Shown: positions 33,149 to 45,807 of the stretch, in pieces
How positions within the stretch are numbered: the first letter of the stretch is position 1
Layout of the letters: each line of letters begins with the position of its first letter
Assembly: GCA_031772625.1 (NCBI GenBank)
Contig: CM062810.1
Span: forward strand, 454,651,731 to 454,715,730
DNA: 64,000 nucleotides
Direction: 5' to 3'
From: Pinus tabuliformis
Lineage: Eukaryota > Streptophyta > Pinopsida > Pinales > Pinaceae
Notes under the pieces: generated by a model
The model's input: the letters and a program-made list of their open reading frames with translations, nothing else
Databases searched by the model: none
What the model was told of the DNA's origin: nothing
Made by a program: the position numbers and the translations under genes

Positions 33149-33661
33149 TAAGTTATTAGGTAGGGTGAGTGAAAAGGTTGCTGCTTTAATTTGTCATAAA
33201 AAAAAAAATTATTCTTTTCAGCATGAAGGAAACAAAATTTCTATGTGTGAGTGTGGAGGGACAGAAAGACAAGTGCAATAAAGTTGTACAGAGATGGGAA
33301 GCTGATATAGGGTGATGGATGGAGGCAGGGAGGTCCACAGACATCATAGATAGATTTCCAACCTTTGGATCCTCCTCTGAGATTAATTTTGGACTTTCTG
33401 TAGCTTCTATAGGATCTTCCTGTAGAAGATACACAGTTTCCAGTAGGAAGCGAAATTTCAGACCAAAAGATACCAAAACTTGGGAAAGGGTAATGGTGAT
33501 GGAGGAATGGATTGTGAGGGATGCATGTAGCTTGGTCATGTCCTTTTTCTTTGTCTTGTGCGATCCTCCCAAAACCTACAATGACATTCCTGCAACCTGC
33601 AATTTATTCAAAAGAAATTAGGTTCATTTTTCCTTCTTTTTCTTTCTTGTTTTTGAGATAG
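33149..33661 (-). other. Element D spacer next to the C insertion
   Basis: This continues D beyond its hairpins, with one TTCTACAGGAA word in minus sense (about 33412-33423). No gene seen. ORFs at 33186-33572 (-) and 33319-33621 (+) overlap each other and have no family signature. Confidence 0.5.
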
Positions 33662-33732
33662 CTGGGGTGCCTCCAAGAGGTTTTCACCCTCACTGCCTGC
33701 CCTGAGCACCTCCAAGAGGTTTTCACCGAGGG
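33662..33732 (-). other. Two A-bulged hairpins downstream of element D pol
   Basis: Read on the minus strand: CCCTCGGTG (33732-33724), AAAA, CCTC, TTG, GAGG, then TGCTCAGGG (33708-33700), pairing at eight of nine places with some wobble pairs; and TGAGGGTG (about 33692-33685), AAAA, CCTC, TTG, GAGG, CACCCCAG (33669-33662), pairing over five. The design is the same as in B and C. Confidence 0.65.
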
Positions 33733-33841
33733 ATATTTTATTTCATTTTATTTATTTATTTATTTATTTCTACTCGAGGTGTGGGTGGAGTGGAGACAGG
33801 GACCTGCTCCACTACTAGCACTGATTTACCTAGAGTTTCAA

Positions 33842-34951
33842 TCAACTCTGCTTAGAAAGGGGATTCCTGAAGATTTTCAATTGATGCCCGTTGACGAGCA
33901 TGGGGATGGATTCTTCATCAAAGGTCCTTATAAGGACTGAACCATTTTCATTGCATTTTTCCACTGTATATGGTCCTATTCATCTGATTCTCAACTTGCC
34001 CTTGAAATCCTTGTACCTTGAGTCATATAGTAGCGCCTAATCTCCCGGCTGAAATTTTTTCTCTCTGAGGTGTCGGTCATGCCATATTTTTTTTTGAAGT
34101 TGGACTACCTATGAGTGGAGAATGACCTGCATTCTCTGTTCAACTAATCCATTTAGCTGAAGCAATATTTCTTTTTGTGCATGGCTGAGGTCTAGGTCCA
34201 GCTGAGTTGCCAACCTTAATGTGTTATATTCAAATTCTATATATAGCAAAGCCTTCTTCCCATAAACCAGCTCATAGGCTGTGAAACTTAGAGTAGTTTT
34301 CCAAGTAGTGTTATAGGCCTAGGTAGCCTCAACCAATCGGTCTGCCCAATCTTTTCTGCTGATGCTCACCACCTTAGTCAAAATCTCTTCCAAAGCTCTG
34401 TTAGTGACTTCCACCTGTCCATTTGCTTGGGGATGATAATGGGTGGAAGTTATGTGCTTAATCCTATGGTGTGTGAGTAGGTCTTCAACTAAATTGCAGG
34501 CAAACTAACTCCCTTGATCTGTAACTAGCTCTCTTGGGTAGCCAAAGTTGCAGAAGATATTTTCCATTAAGAACTTAGCTACTTTTTCCTCTGTTGTTTC
34601 TTTGATCGCCTTTGTTTCTTCCCACTTTGTCAGGTAGTCCGTGCATACAATGATGTAAGACTTCTGTTTTGAAGGAGGGTTAATGGGATCCACAAAGTCC
34701 ATGCCCCGCTTCTCAAATGGCTTGAATGTCACTTGAGGTTGCAGGGGAATCTCATCCCTTGGAGTTCGTTTCGCCATCCCCTGACATCGGTCATGTTGAC
34801 TGATGTATCTCCTGACATCTTGATGAAGAGTGGGCGAATAGTAACCTGCCTGCAAAATCTTGAAGGGGGTCCTCTTTGCTGCAATGTGACCCTCACAAGT
34901 TCCATCATGGCAGGTTAAGAGGATGTTGAAGACTTCCTCCTCCCTGACACA
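33842..34951 (-). pseudogene. pol: Element D integrase
   Basis: The minus-strand frame ends at TGA 33842-33844. G-M-D-F-V-D-P, V-T-D-Q-G-S and V-E-V-T-N-R-A show the catalytic core. The C-terminal V-N-G-H-Q-L remains. The C-D-Q-C zinc pair of B reads H-D-R-C here, a lost zinc ligand, and V-G-P became V-D-P. Several stops interrupt, the first just after V-T-D-Q-G-S. Confidence 0.88.
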
Positions 34952-37290
34952 TCACCTCAAAATATGATCTAGGCCAAGTTTTAACAAGTTGCCCCCAATC
35001 CAAGTGAATGGGGCGCTTTTCCTCATGATCTTGCTCTTTTCTTTCAAGGATAAGTGTGGCGGAAACTCTTCTGAAACCAAGTAATTTTCTATATCAGCAA
35101 ACCATGGAGAGAGTACTGAAATGGAAAATAAGTGTTCATCTAGCATTTGATCATCTACCATTCCTTCTTCACCTACAGGCAAATCTAGTCTAGATAGAAA
35201 ATTAGCAACAACATTTTCCTTACCAGGCTTATAAACAATAGTCAAATCGAATTGCTACAACAAAAGTAACCATCTAATGATACGAGCATTTACATCTAGT
35301 TTTTTCATCAAATACTTAAATGAAACATGGTTAGTGTGTATGAACATTTGAAAACCAGTGATGTAGTGTCTAAAATTGTTTAGGGAATGGACTATATCTA
35401 GGAGCTCTTTTTCAGTTACCATGTAGTTTAATTTTGCTTTAGACGGGTTTTTGCTGACGAAGTATATGGCATATGGTAGCTTCTCTTCAACTTGTCCTAG
35501 GTCTGCTCCTATAACTTTATTCAAGGAATCTGTGTGAATGTCGAAAGGTAGGGCCTAGTTTGGACCTCTCAAGATTGGGGTAGTTACCAGCTTACCTTTC
35601 AACACATCCAGAGCCTCTTGACAGTTGTCAGTCCATATAAAATCAACATCTTTCCCCAAAAGGCTAAACAATGGAGAGGCTCTAAACATTTCTTACCATT
35701 TGAGGAGGTGGGATCGTTTGTATGATAGCACTCTTGTTGGGATCCACCTGTAATCTTTGCTGAGAAATTGTATGACCTAGCACTGTCCCTTTAGTCATTA
35801 AGAATTCACATTTTTCAGGACTGAGGGATAGGCTCATTTCAATACATGAGGCCAAAACTTTTCCCAGGTTAGTCAATTCTTCTTGGAAGTTGGAACCATA
35901 AGGGGTAAAGTCATCCATATAGATTTCCATTGAATCATGAACTAGATCAACAAATATGCTCAACAATTCTCTTTGGAAAGTGGCAGGAGCATTGCACAAC
36001 CCAAAGGGAAGGACCCGGTAGGAAAAGGTACCCCATGTACAAGTGAAAGTGGTCTTATCTTAGTCTTCCGGGATAATTTGGATCTGGTTGTACCCACTAA
36101 ACCCATCTAAGAAAGAGAAGAACTTCTTCCCTGCCAGGCCATCTAACACTTGATCTATGAAAGGCAAAGGGAAATGGTCCTTCTTGGTGGCTTTATTCAG
36201 TTCCTGGTAATCTATATAGATTCTCCACTTCCCATTTTTATTTTGCACTAGCACCAAAGGAGAAACCCATTCGCTGTCAGAGATGGGGTAGATGAATCCT
36301 GCATCTAGTAACTTTTGCAATTCTTCTTTGAAAATGTCCTTAAGGGCTGGATTCATCCTCATTTGAGACTACCTAACTGACTTACAATCTTCCTTGATGT
36401 AAATGTGATGAGTACAAACAGAAGGGTGGAATCCCTTCATCTCCTTATAGTTCCAAGAAAAAGCATCAAAGTGATTCTTCAATAAGCTACACGACTCTTT
36501 CTCCTGAGAGGTGGAAAGGGTTGAGTTGATCCTCAAGGTTCTTTCTGGGCCAAATTCCACCTTCTTAACTCGAAGAGGGGTCGGATTAGCCACAAAGAGA
36601 TCAACTGAAGCATTGGCCTAGGCTTCTTCCACCAACTCTTCTAATGGCAACTCACTGGGGGGCGAGTTTTGAATCAAATGTTCAATAATATCATACTCGA
36701 TTTGTGGACCCCCTATGGTATTTTCTATTATACACATTGGTGCAGAGTAGACTTCACCCTCATCTTCCTCCTCCAGCCAGAGGGGTAAATCATGTTCTAG
36801 TAGAGGTTGGGCAGGAGGGTAGAGGACTAGCTGCTTGGACATATGCCCATTCTTGATTGTCATGTTCCTAGCTCGACAACTGATATAGGCATCTAGAGTA
36901 GCCAACCAAGGTCTTCCCAGGATGAGAGGATACCTAGTGAGCTTTACCTTTGGTTGGAGAACCAGGAAATTAGCATGGTACTCCCAGGAATCAATAGAGA
37001 CCATGACATCATCCATAATCCCCTTGGGGGTCACGGTGGAGCAGTCTGCTAACTGCAGTACTGTCGAGGTCTTTCTTAGGGAGCCCTAAAGGTTGAGCTT
37101 GAGCATAGTGTCCCTGGTCATTACATTAATGACAACCCCTAGATCGATCAAGGTGTGGGGGATTATGGTGCCATTGATGTGGACATTGACTACTGGACTC
37201 CCAGGATCTAGATATTTTGGACAGATTACCTATCCCAACATCAGGTCAGACAATTGTCCTACGACATTGATAGTTGGGGAATCTCTCTTT
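34952..37290 (-). pseudogene. pol: Element D protease, reverse transcriptase and RNase H
   Basis: The protease Asp (D-L-G-V-V) is at 37143-37145. RT has the K-N-G-K-W-R-I block, FLDGFSGYNQI and Y-M-D-D at 35910-35921. RNase H keeps T-E-K-E-L and H-T-N-H-V-S, where the second Asp of B (H-T-D-H) has become Asn. A frameshift lies between 35524 and 35690, so RT and RNase H are in different frames. Stops interrupt throughout. Order as in B. Confidence 0.88.
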
Positions 37291-39100
37291 CGCCTGCCTG
37301 GGTGTTTAAAGCACTTCCCCTTGATCATCTTGTGGTATATGGGCACATCCTTTATGGCTTGTAGAAGGGGTATTTTTACACATAACTGTTTCAGTTCTCC
37401 CAGAAGTTCAGTTTCTTCTCGAGTCAGGTGTGTGGTTCTAGTTAGTCTCTCAGGAAAGGGCGGGATGACTTTCGGTTCACTTTCTTGTTTCTCTTCTTCA
37501 TCCTCCTTAGGTGGATGTTGGATGTCTGGGAGGACCTTCCCAGATCGTAGGTTGATCTCCTGAATCTCCACAGCATAGGTTGGGCATGATGTCTCTCCAA
37601 TATATACCTGCTGGGCCTGTCATTTATTGGGGTTCGAGTTCGGTTGAGCGGGTATTTGGGGTTGCCTTGGAGGAGCAAGAGGTAATGGTTGTGGTTGAGC
37701 AGGAAGTGGAGGCAAAAGATTGAGAGGAGAGTTGTATTGGGGCCTCCACCCCTGATGAGGTGCATTCCATTGAGGTTGTGGCTGAACATGAGAATGAAAT
37801 GAATGAGCAGCAAGTTGAGTATGGTATTGAGATAGATATGACCAAGGAGCGGGTGTGGACCAGGAAGGATGAGTAGGGGCACCCTAAGAAGGTATGTGAG
37901 TGGATTGATTGGGGTTGTAATAATTTTGGGATGTCCCTTGCATTCCATGCTTGTAAGGTCTGGGTCCATGTCGCCTCCTTTGGTTCATGAAGTAGAGTGG
38001 TTCAGTGGCTCTTTCAACGCCTTGGTACATAGCATTAAATCCGGGTAAGGATGGGTACTGATTTGTAGGGCGGTCTGCCTCACAAAAAAAAACACCTCTA
38101 CGGAATGCAATGGACACTCGTTCCTAGGATGTTTTCTAGTGCATTTAGGAAAAAAGATGGCCAAAGCCCTCTCATCTTCCTCTTGCTTCTATTGGATTCA
38201 GAAGGTATGTATTTGCATGGCAATGGTCTGTCTCATTTCACTTTTGAGGTCTTCCATCTGATTTGCAAAGTTGTTTTTGGATAAGGGGGCACTCGCTAAA
38301 AGTTGACTTCCCCTACCTCCTTTTCGGGCTGCCCCAGAATGGTTCCTAAACACAGTCTTTATGTTATCATAAGGTAGATGGTAGATGTCTTCCCCAGCCA
38401 ACAAATGGAGGGTATATAGAAGGTCTTCAGGGACTCCTCAGAGCAAAACCAGCTTCAAAGATTTGGGGTCAAGTGTGCACCTGACCTTTTCATAACTGAG
38501 TTGGAACCTTTCTTCATAGTCTTCTAAAGATTCATCACCTCCCATGGTCATCCGAAAGATTTCTCCCTTTGTTTCATTTGACCTATAGTAATTCCAGTAT
38601 TTGTTGTTAAAGGCTTTCTGTATCTGAGCCCAAGTTGTGATACTATTTCCAGGTAACCCCATGAACCAATAGAGTGCTGCATCCTTGAGGGTAGAGGGAA
38701 AGAGTTTCAACTTTTTCTCATCTTCTGCATAGTCATAGGTTTGACAAAGGATAGAAAACTCAAACAAGAAGGTATCAAGGTATTCATTGTTTAATCCATG
38801 GAAGTGAGGTAAGGCTGAGGGACTTATGTTTTTCATCTTTGTGTCCCCATTGGTCTCTCGATTGGGAAAGGTGCCTTCTATTCTCTCCTCATTTCCTATA
38901 ATGTTTTCATGTTCAACCATGGTCTTAGGAAGAATGTTTTCTTGCTCTTCTTCTGTTATAGGATCTTCGTATATCTATGGAGGTTCACCTATAGGTTCTT
39001 CTGGATCAATGTCATCAAAGAATGGAGAAGGGTGACTTAGTGATGTGTTGGGGGTGTTGGGTAGGAATTTTCCTGAATTGTCTCTATTCCTACGAGGCAT
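37291..39100 (-). pseudogene. gag: Element D gag
   Basis: Start at the complement of 39098-39100 (MPRRNRDN), as in B. Gag core MKNISPSALPHFHG to the K-Y-W-N-Y-Y position follows, then a knuckle region in which the first zinc knuckle is degraded and the frame shifts between 38198 and 38117. A Pro/Gln-rich linker and IPLLQAIKDVP close it. Stops include one in G-E-P-P-stop-I-Y-E-D near the start. Confidence 0.88.
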
Positions 39101-39478
39101 GAAAGAGAATCTCTTTTATTAGGATTTTTGTGGTTATTTTCGTGCTTGCACCTGCAAAACTGAAATTGAATGAACAACAAATTGCAACTAACTACAAATA
39201 AACCTTGCTGAAATGAAAATTGCAAATTGAAATGAAAGCGGGAAATGACTAATCTATGTTGCTGAATTGAAATTGCAGAACTGAAGTGAAAGCAAGAAAT
39301 GTCTAGTCTATGCTTGCTGAAATGAAATGAATGTAGGAAATTTCTAATCTACTTTTGCGAAAATGAAATTACAGAATGGAAATGAAACAACTACTCTACT
39401 CTTGTTGAAATAAACTACTTAGCAGAATGTTGTAGTAGAAAATAGAAGAAAAGCAGTAATCACAAATACTCTAACACT

Positions 39479-39496
39479 TCCCTGGAAATGAACCCA
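39479..39496 (-). other. Primer-site position of element D, sequence replaced
   Basis: At the position where B has its tRNA-Asp site, D reads TGGGTTCATTTCCAGGGA on the minus strand. The bases on both sides match B closely, yet most of the central twelve differ. It begins TGG as a primer site must. I cannot assign it to a tRNA. Confidence 0.5.
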
Positions 39497-39502
39497 AAAG
39501 GA

Positions 39503-41609
39503 TGGTGGGCTCCAGTATTGCTACAATGGTTCTGCAACTCTTGGGACTCCCTTTTTTACTTTTATCAACCTGGTAGTTCGTAACAACCTTGGAAGCGACG
39601 GTGTTGTATGCACAAGTACTAGATCTTACTGCAGGTTGTCACTTGATCAGCTGGCACAAGTTCGCTAGGAGCTCAAGCCAACTTCTATGAGTTCTTAGAA
39701 GAATCCTTTAATCTTGATGGAATAAAGTTAATCTCAAAAGGTCTATTCTACTTGCAGAAAGAAGATGAAAGCTAAAAGGAAACGTAAACCCTAACAAACC
39801 CTAGTTTTACCCATTAACCCTACCTTTGCAAGAAAAAGAGAGGAAACTACTGAAATGGATGCCATGGACTACCTTCAATATGAAATGCATGTAGTTAAGC
39901 TATTTCTAAAGGAAAATGTGGAAGAGCCATGTTTTTGTATTTTTGAGCAATTTTATGCAATGTTATTATGGTTGTGTTTTAACTTATTTGACTGTGCAGA
40001 TGTTTGGTGGCGAAAGGAGGTGGGTTTGGCTGTTGCAGATGATGGGGAAGGTGTGGAGAGGACCTAAGGAGTCCCTATCACCCTTCTAGAGAATTCCATG
40101 GTGATCAGATCTCGAAAAATTGCTCGCATGAACTTCTACAGGAAGTTTACAGGGGATCTACAGGAAGTTCTACAAGAGCAGGCTAAAAGTGATTTTTGAA
40201 GGTTTGGAGAAGGAAAAATGGTGGGAAAGTGGAAATGAAGGATGGATAGAGATGTTAAGGGGTCTAGGACATTGTAAATGAAGCTCAGGAGTGAATAATA
40301 TGGTTGGAGTTGTTCAAAGGTGAAGGAAGTGATTTTGCACAAAAACTTAGAAATTAGAGCTCTTTGGGAAAGTGTGGCTGAATGAGTATTGAAAAACCTG
40401 AGAAAGAGACTAGAGAAAGTTGTATTATGGAGGAAGCATAGGTTGGAGTATCTTACAAGTGCTCTACACACTTCTATTCAAAATTGACCCAAGCAAAAAC
40501 TATGAAAATAGAGTTTTACTTATTTTTTACCTAATTCTAACGTAGAAAACAGAAAAGTGTTGAACAAAACTTGATGGAAAGGAAGTTATGCAATAAAGCT
40601 ATGGAAACTAAGTAAGAATAGATCCAAGCATGAAAATATAACTCTTATCATCTTTTCCAACTCGAAATCTAACACTAGCAATTGCATTGGAAAGCAAAAA
40701 CAATGTTTTTGTGGCAGCAAGAGTGCCTTTTTCTCAATTCATGGCCCCATGGAGGGATAAAGGAGATCAAGGACTGCCTGGTAGCCCTTTTGTGGATCTT
40801 TTCTGCCACCAAACTATCAAGTCAACTTGAAGCAAAAACAACTATCTTAATCATCAAAAACAACCTAAGTAACAAAGCAAGATTTAACCTAAATAACAGA
40901 AATTATTCTATGAATGCAAGGAAAAAACATATATAAATACAAGAAGGAGGTACTGGGCACTTGGGTTGGGCCAAATCCCAAGAGCTACAACACCCTTAGA
41001 AATATCAGTTCTGGTTCAAGGCTAAATTCATCTTTATGATCAAAAAATAATAGTCATGTTACAAAACTGCTTACAGAAAGAGCTCGAAAATGAGCTGAAT
41101 GCAGAACTGCACTAAAGTGCGAAAATAAAATTTTCAATAGCTAACCTACTGAGGCTTGAGGCCTTCTTATTTATACAATTTTGGGAACCCAATAGTCCTC
41201 CTAAACTTTAGGAACTTAGTTTCCAAAACTTGTAGATAACAGCCACTTCACTAGACCTGCTCGGCTGCCCTTGAAATCTTCTTTGGTGGGTTGTTGAACT
41301 CCGAGCTATTTGTGGAGAACTCGAGGAAGCGATCATTTAGTGCATTAGACACCCCTCCTGTAAATTCTCAGCCTTGTTCCTTCAAATTGGTTACCAATCT
41401 GCTTCATAAATGCTTGATCTTGGTCCAAAAATGTCCAAAAATCTGCAATAAGCACGTATTAGACTTTGTGGTAAAATGACTATCCCCATTCACTCAATTA
41501 ACATAAATATATTCAAAAGAATGCATAAAAATGTGGAGAATGGTGGATTAAATGAGAATAATAGGCAAAATGAGCCCATAAAGTTACCCATTTCTGGGGC
41601 TCATTAGTA
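39503..41609 (-). repeat. 5' LTR of element D (about 2107 bases)
   Basis: In minus sense it ends CCCACCA at 39503, as B does. The other end is at about 41607-41609, where the sequence reads TAATGAGCCCC instead of TGATGAGCCCC. TTCCTGTAGA words (40134-40176) lie where B has them. The TATA box is at 41168-41175. Confidence 0.85.
41168..41175 (-). promoter_or_regulatory. Likely TATA box of element D LTR
   Basis: TATAAATA on the minus strand lies 434 bases from the LTR start, matching B and E. Confidence 0.55.
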
Positions 41610-41873
41610 GGCTCTACAAAGACTCGAAGTCAATTGGATTGGCTTGAGACTCAGTCCACCACTGCTTTTAGGAATATTGGAAGGAAGGAAAGAAGAAGAA
41701 GAGGAGGAAGAAAGAAAGCAATGGAAATAGATAGAGACGAAGGTAGGATTTTTATTCATAGGAAGAGGAAATTACAACAGAAGCATGGGATGCCAGGGAC
41801 GCCACTAGAGCAATGAAGGACATGGATGAAGATTAAGTTGCTAAGAGGATGAGCAACACTTTCAGTAGGGGGT
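41610..41873 (+). other. 3' end of element E internal region (ORF3 tail, hairpin, purine tract)
   Basis: 41634-41816 is an Arg/Lys-rich open stretch that may be the end of an ORF3. GTTGCT 41837-41842 pairs with AGCAAC 41852-41857, then AGTAGGGGG leads to the LTR. The left part of E must lie beyond D, outside the window. Confidence 0.6.
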
Positions 41874-42403
41874 TGATGATGAGCCTCATCATTGGGTAAC
41901 TATATGGACCCTAATACACTTCCAAGCTTACTAAAATAAACTGTTGTCATAATTCCTTACATGTTTTAATTGTATTTTTCTTAATGAGATGAGTAAAAGT
42001 AAGATGTTATGTATAGTGTCTAGTGTGCATTGATTGCAGGTTTTTGGGAGAAAATCATCATTTTTTTTCCTAATTAAGGTGTAGGAACTCAAATGAGACA
42101 AGAAGGAGAGATTATAGGAGATGTATCTTCCTCATCAAATCCTCACACATTGGAATATCCTTCAATCAAATCACACTAGATCAGAGTTGTAAGCAGTTGA
42201 ATCATGGAGATCATTGGAAGCCAAGGGACTGGTAGTTAAGAACTAGTTCATCTTGAGTTTGGGAGTGAAGCCTCCATAGGTTTAACGAAGTCATTGTATA
42301 CTTTAGTTGTATAAATAAGGAGGCATTTAACCTCATTAATATTTAGATTTTTTATGTAAGAGCACTAAGCATTTTCGAGTAAAAGGATTGTTGTAAAACA
42401 CTG
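41874..42403 (+). repeat. 3' LTR of element E, first part
   Basis: It starts TGATGATGAGCCTC, the B LTR start. TATAAATA is at 42310. It is cut at 42403 by F. The last five bases, CACTG, are the left target duplication of F. Confidence 0.85.
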
Positions 42404-43444
42404 TGTTATCGGGAAAACTAGTGTCTATTCAGAACTGCTAGTCCCACTAAGACGGGTATACATCTTAGAAACAAACAAACTAAAGTCACTTGTGTTTTAC
42501 TTTATGATAGATAGATGAGAAAGAAGCAGAGAGTACCAACCTCAGTCCTTCGCTTGGCTCCTTGCTTGTTTCCTTTCCCCTTTGACATAATCTTGCCACT
42601 GCTTGCCTACTTATCCCGCTTTAAAGAGCACCTCTAGAGTCACAACAGCATAATACCATCAAAGCATAGAGATCTATCACTGTAAACAATATAGGATCAG
42701 ATATATATTGACCATACGAATGCATATATCAACACAATATTCAGAGATACACAATAATATGGAGGAAAACTCAAATAGACTTACTGATAGAAGTAGTAGA
42801 ACAGAGGATTACAACCACTTGGTCTGACCCATCACCATCCTCCCATCTTGAAAGCCCTCTTCACCTCATACAAAGCAAGATCACCCCAGAATGTCTTCAA
42901 AGAGAAACCAACAGTGTTTCTTTGCAAATTACCAAATTCCAACCTCTAGATCTCTGCGGTGAGGGATCCATATATAGATGTTTGTAGAGGGGTGAGTTAG
43001 CTTCTAGGATTTTGATTAGTGTCATCTCTCTGATAGTCCTTGGTTCCACTCGAATATTCCATGATCTCTTACTCATCCTTGGGCGAATTTAGGGAGGCAA
43101 GTGTCAAATGAGCAGCTTCTAGAAGATTCTCAGGGTCTCCACTTAGCAAACTACTTGTGCCATTTGTATGCTCTTGCTCATCACACCCTACAGAAGGGAT
43201 TTCCAGTATGCATCACACTTTTTGCATGTGGTAGGTGAGATGCATTGTACCCTTAGCACTGGGCAGTCTGTATGGTCATGCTTTGACCAGTTCTGAGTAG
43301 TTTTTCATGGAGAACTTTTGGGAGATGATGTAATCAGCTGACCTTGCTCCTTTAGGGTATGAAACAACACTCTTAGGGACTTAGAAGCCCTTGGTTTATG
43401 GACATATGTGATTGGGGTTGCAATGCCCAAATATTTCTATAATA
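42404..43444 (-). repeat. 3' LTR of element F (left)
   Basis: Length 1041, paired with 49143-50183. In minus sense it starts TATTATAG, where the other LTR has TGTTATAG, so the terminal TG has become TA. A TATATA at 42970-42975 lies at the same offset in both LTRs. Confidence 0.95.
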
Positions 43445-43454
43445 GTTGCCCCCT
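43445..43454 (-). other. Polypurine tract of element F
   Basis: AGGGGGCAAC on the minus strand directly precedes the 3' LTR, identical to that of A. Confidence 0.75.
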
Positions 43455-44629
43455 AAAGTATGAGGTCGTAAATCTTTTTCATGTCAGGTGAAATGCTTTA
43501 TAATGAGGATCCGAGGATTTTCAAACTGGAAGGTGACCTGTAATAAGATACAATACAATACATTATCTTCATAATATTTTCGTGATCTAGCTGAGGCGGG
43601 CATTCCCATGCTCAACTTGATAAATTCATTTTCATGTACATAGGACAAACAACAGTCTGTGTGCATATTGATGATTTTGGTAGAGCCATCGTCCCTTAGT
43701 TTGGATGATTATCTATGCAGCAGTGATGTACATTTGATGTATTTATTTTCCTAAATATATCATAGCCCGGATGGATGAAAATAGATCCGGGGTCTTCAAA
43801 ATTCGTTCAATCTTCGCCCAAAAGTACAAGTCGATCCATGTGAAAAGATGTTCTGATGTCGAACATGGAATGACATCGCCTAATTACTAGCCAATGATGT
43901 AAGCTATTAACTTGCACGAGAGGAATCACTGATGATGATGATGACCCTCAAGGTACTGTAGTACAATTCACATGGTTTGAATACATGATTCGATGTTGAA
44001 CACCACACAAAATCTTTTGGTCGAAGGGCATTAATGTAAACCTGTCGTCAGAAGTGAGAAACTTGCCCTTGAGGCATGCAAGCTTCAAAGTACTGAAAGG
44101 GTTGTTCCTAGGTCGACTTCTTGGATAATGAGCTGATGTCAACAAGAAGTGACCCATCGTAGGATGGCATTAACGAATCCCACATATACGACATGGAATG
44201 GAGCAAATGATTTTCTGGAGGTGAAAACGATCTGATGATACAAGCTTCAGGGTGGCAGTCATGAAGGAATGAAGTGTCAAGGTATTGCAGCGGATGAGAC
44301 ACAAGTTGGGTTGGTGAATCTCTGAGCAACTTCTCTTGGACATATCGGTGACACTAAAATGGATTGGTAGTGTTAACCCAAAAAATGGATGGTACGGTGG
44401 ACCAATGGTGATATGAATAGTGAACGGAATAACCCAACCTGATTCAATCATGGTGATGGAGTGAAAGTGTCATGTTCAAGAGCGACCTGCTACTAATAAA
44501 GTTTCTTCAAGTTTTCTTCCCAATTTTCCCCAGTCATTTTTGACCAGTACCTCTTTATTTTTGTCAAGCTTGAGGAGGATAACATATTCTTGTTATATAA
44601 TTTTCCCTTTGGGCAAACCCGTAGCTATG

Positions 44630-45310
44630 CTTTAATGAGCCTAGTGACAGTGAAACTCGCTCTTGTCTGAATGGACAAGTTTGTCACTATTGTTTTAACG
44701 AGTTTAACGACAAGGATAACTCGGTCCTTTTCAAGTTTTAGAGAGTCTGAAAAGAGATAGAAAGGAAACTCCAATATTCCTTTTTCGTAGTATAATCCCT
44801 TATGTCTGAAAAAGTGTAAAATAATGCAAAAGGGATGACTTTTTGATAGTTTTAACGAGCTGAACAAGACAAATGCTCAATCTTTTTGTGTAATAATCCC
44901 TTCGGTCTAAAAATATTAAAATCTAGAGGAGGGATGGTGCGTCCAATCACTTTAACGAGTTGGAGAGGCCAATTTCTCGAAAATCTTTTCATATTTTACA
45001 AGTCAGATGAAAAGAGCTTAAAGGAGACTCATTTTTTAGGAGCGAGTGATATTTTCGAGTAGCAGCTAGTTCTAGGTGAGGGTTGGAACTTTTCTAATCA
45101 TGGCAGGGTTAAGAAGATGGCTAACAGAATCACTCGTCGCAAATGTTCCTCAAAAAGGGTAAAAAATCAAATGGAGGCATATGATTGGCTAAAACAGAGT
45201 GGAGGTGATAGTAAGAACACGACCAAGGCTTAAAAGTTAATGATAATGCATTCACAATGGTTATTTACCGGAGGTGGGTTCATTTTTTAATGAGCTTAAA
45301 CTCTGGTGGA
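44630..45310 (-). repeat. Array of hairpins ending in CTCGTTAAA (element F)
   Basis: Counterpart of the A array. In minus sense: GAGC...GCTCGTTAAAA (about 44851-44885), CGAG...CTCGTTAAA (about 44952-44981), CCGAG...CTCGTTAAAA (about 44694-44728), and weaker copies near 44633-44660 and 45275-45310 with CTCATTAAA. Loops differ from A, while arms and tail stay. Confidence 0.65.
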
Positions 45311-45807
45311 ACATATGCTCGTTGCTAGGTTTAATTTTTAAAGAGATTGAACATTACATAAAACTGCTTGTGCCAGTCGTATAATAAGGATGTCTCATCG
45401 ATAGTTCATTTTTTAGGGAGCTTGCACCATTTGAAATTTTGCTCCGACTCCTTTTATTATGTAAGCTAGGAATGACCAATGCTACGAGTTTGAAGGGTTA
45501 AGAATCTACAAACTAGGAAAATAAATGGTCGCTTTTCACTTTCTTGCAAAAATGTTTGCATGCCCCTAGGTATAGCGAGGTAGAGTTTCCAGGTTACCCT
45601 TCAATTTTCAGACAAAACATTTGTTCTGTCGGGAAAGGCATACCTTCTGACGGAGGTATATTATTCTTCTCTAATCCCATTTTCCTAAATGGATGGGTGT
45701 GTCAGACCAGTCATATATCCTCCGCGGAAACCTACCCTATCCCTGAAGTTTTCCTGCCCAAGCAGACCAGGGTGCATGCCCCCTAGGTTTCAGTCACAAC
45801 CACCGAA

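Larger units (their letters stand above)
33149..41609 (-). mobile_element. Element D: decayed Athila-like Ty3 retrotransposon, sister of B
   Basis: Read on the minus strand: 5' LTR (41609-39503), altered primer site, gag from 39100, protease, RT, RNase H, integrase to 33842, two A-bulged hairpins (33732-33662), then spacer to the C insertion. The remainder is 18693-20086 plus, presumably, DNA left of the window beyond B. Protein order and sequence follow B closely, but D has two frameshifts besides many stops, so it is older. Its LTR abuts element E at 41610. Confidence 0.85.

Noticed and set aside
37093-37563. 156-codon ORF on the plus strand opposite D gag-pol
   Set aside because: Antisense shadow of the protease/gag region; the same antisense ORF occurs opposite B (9050-9535).
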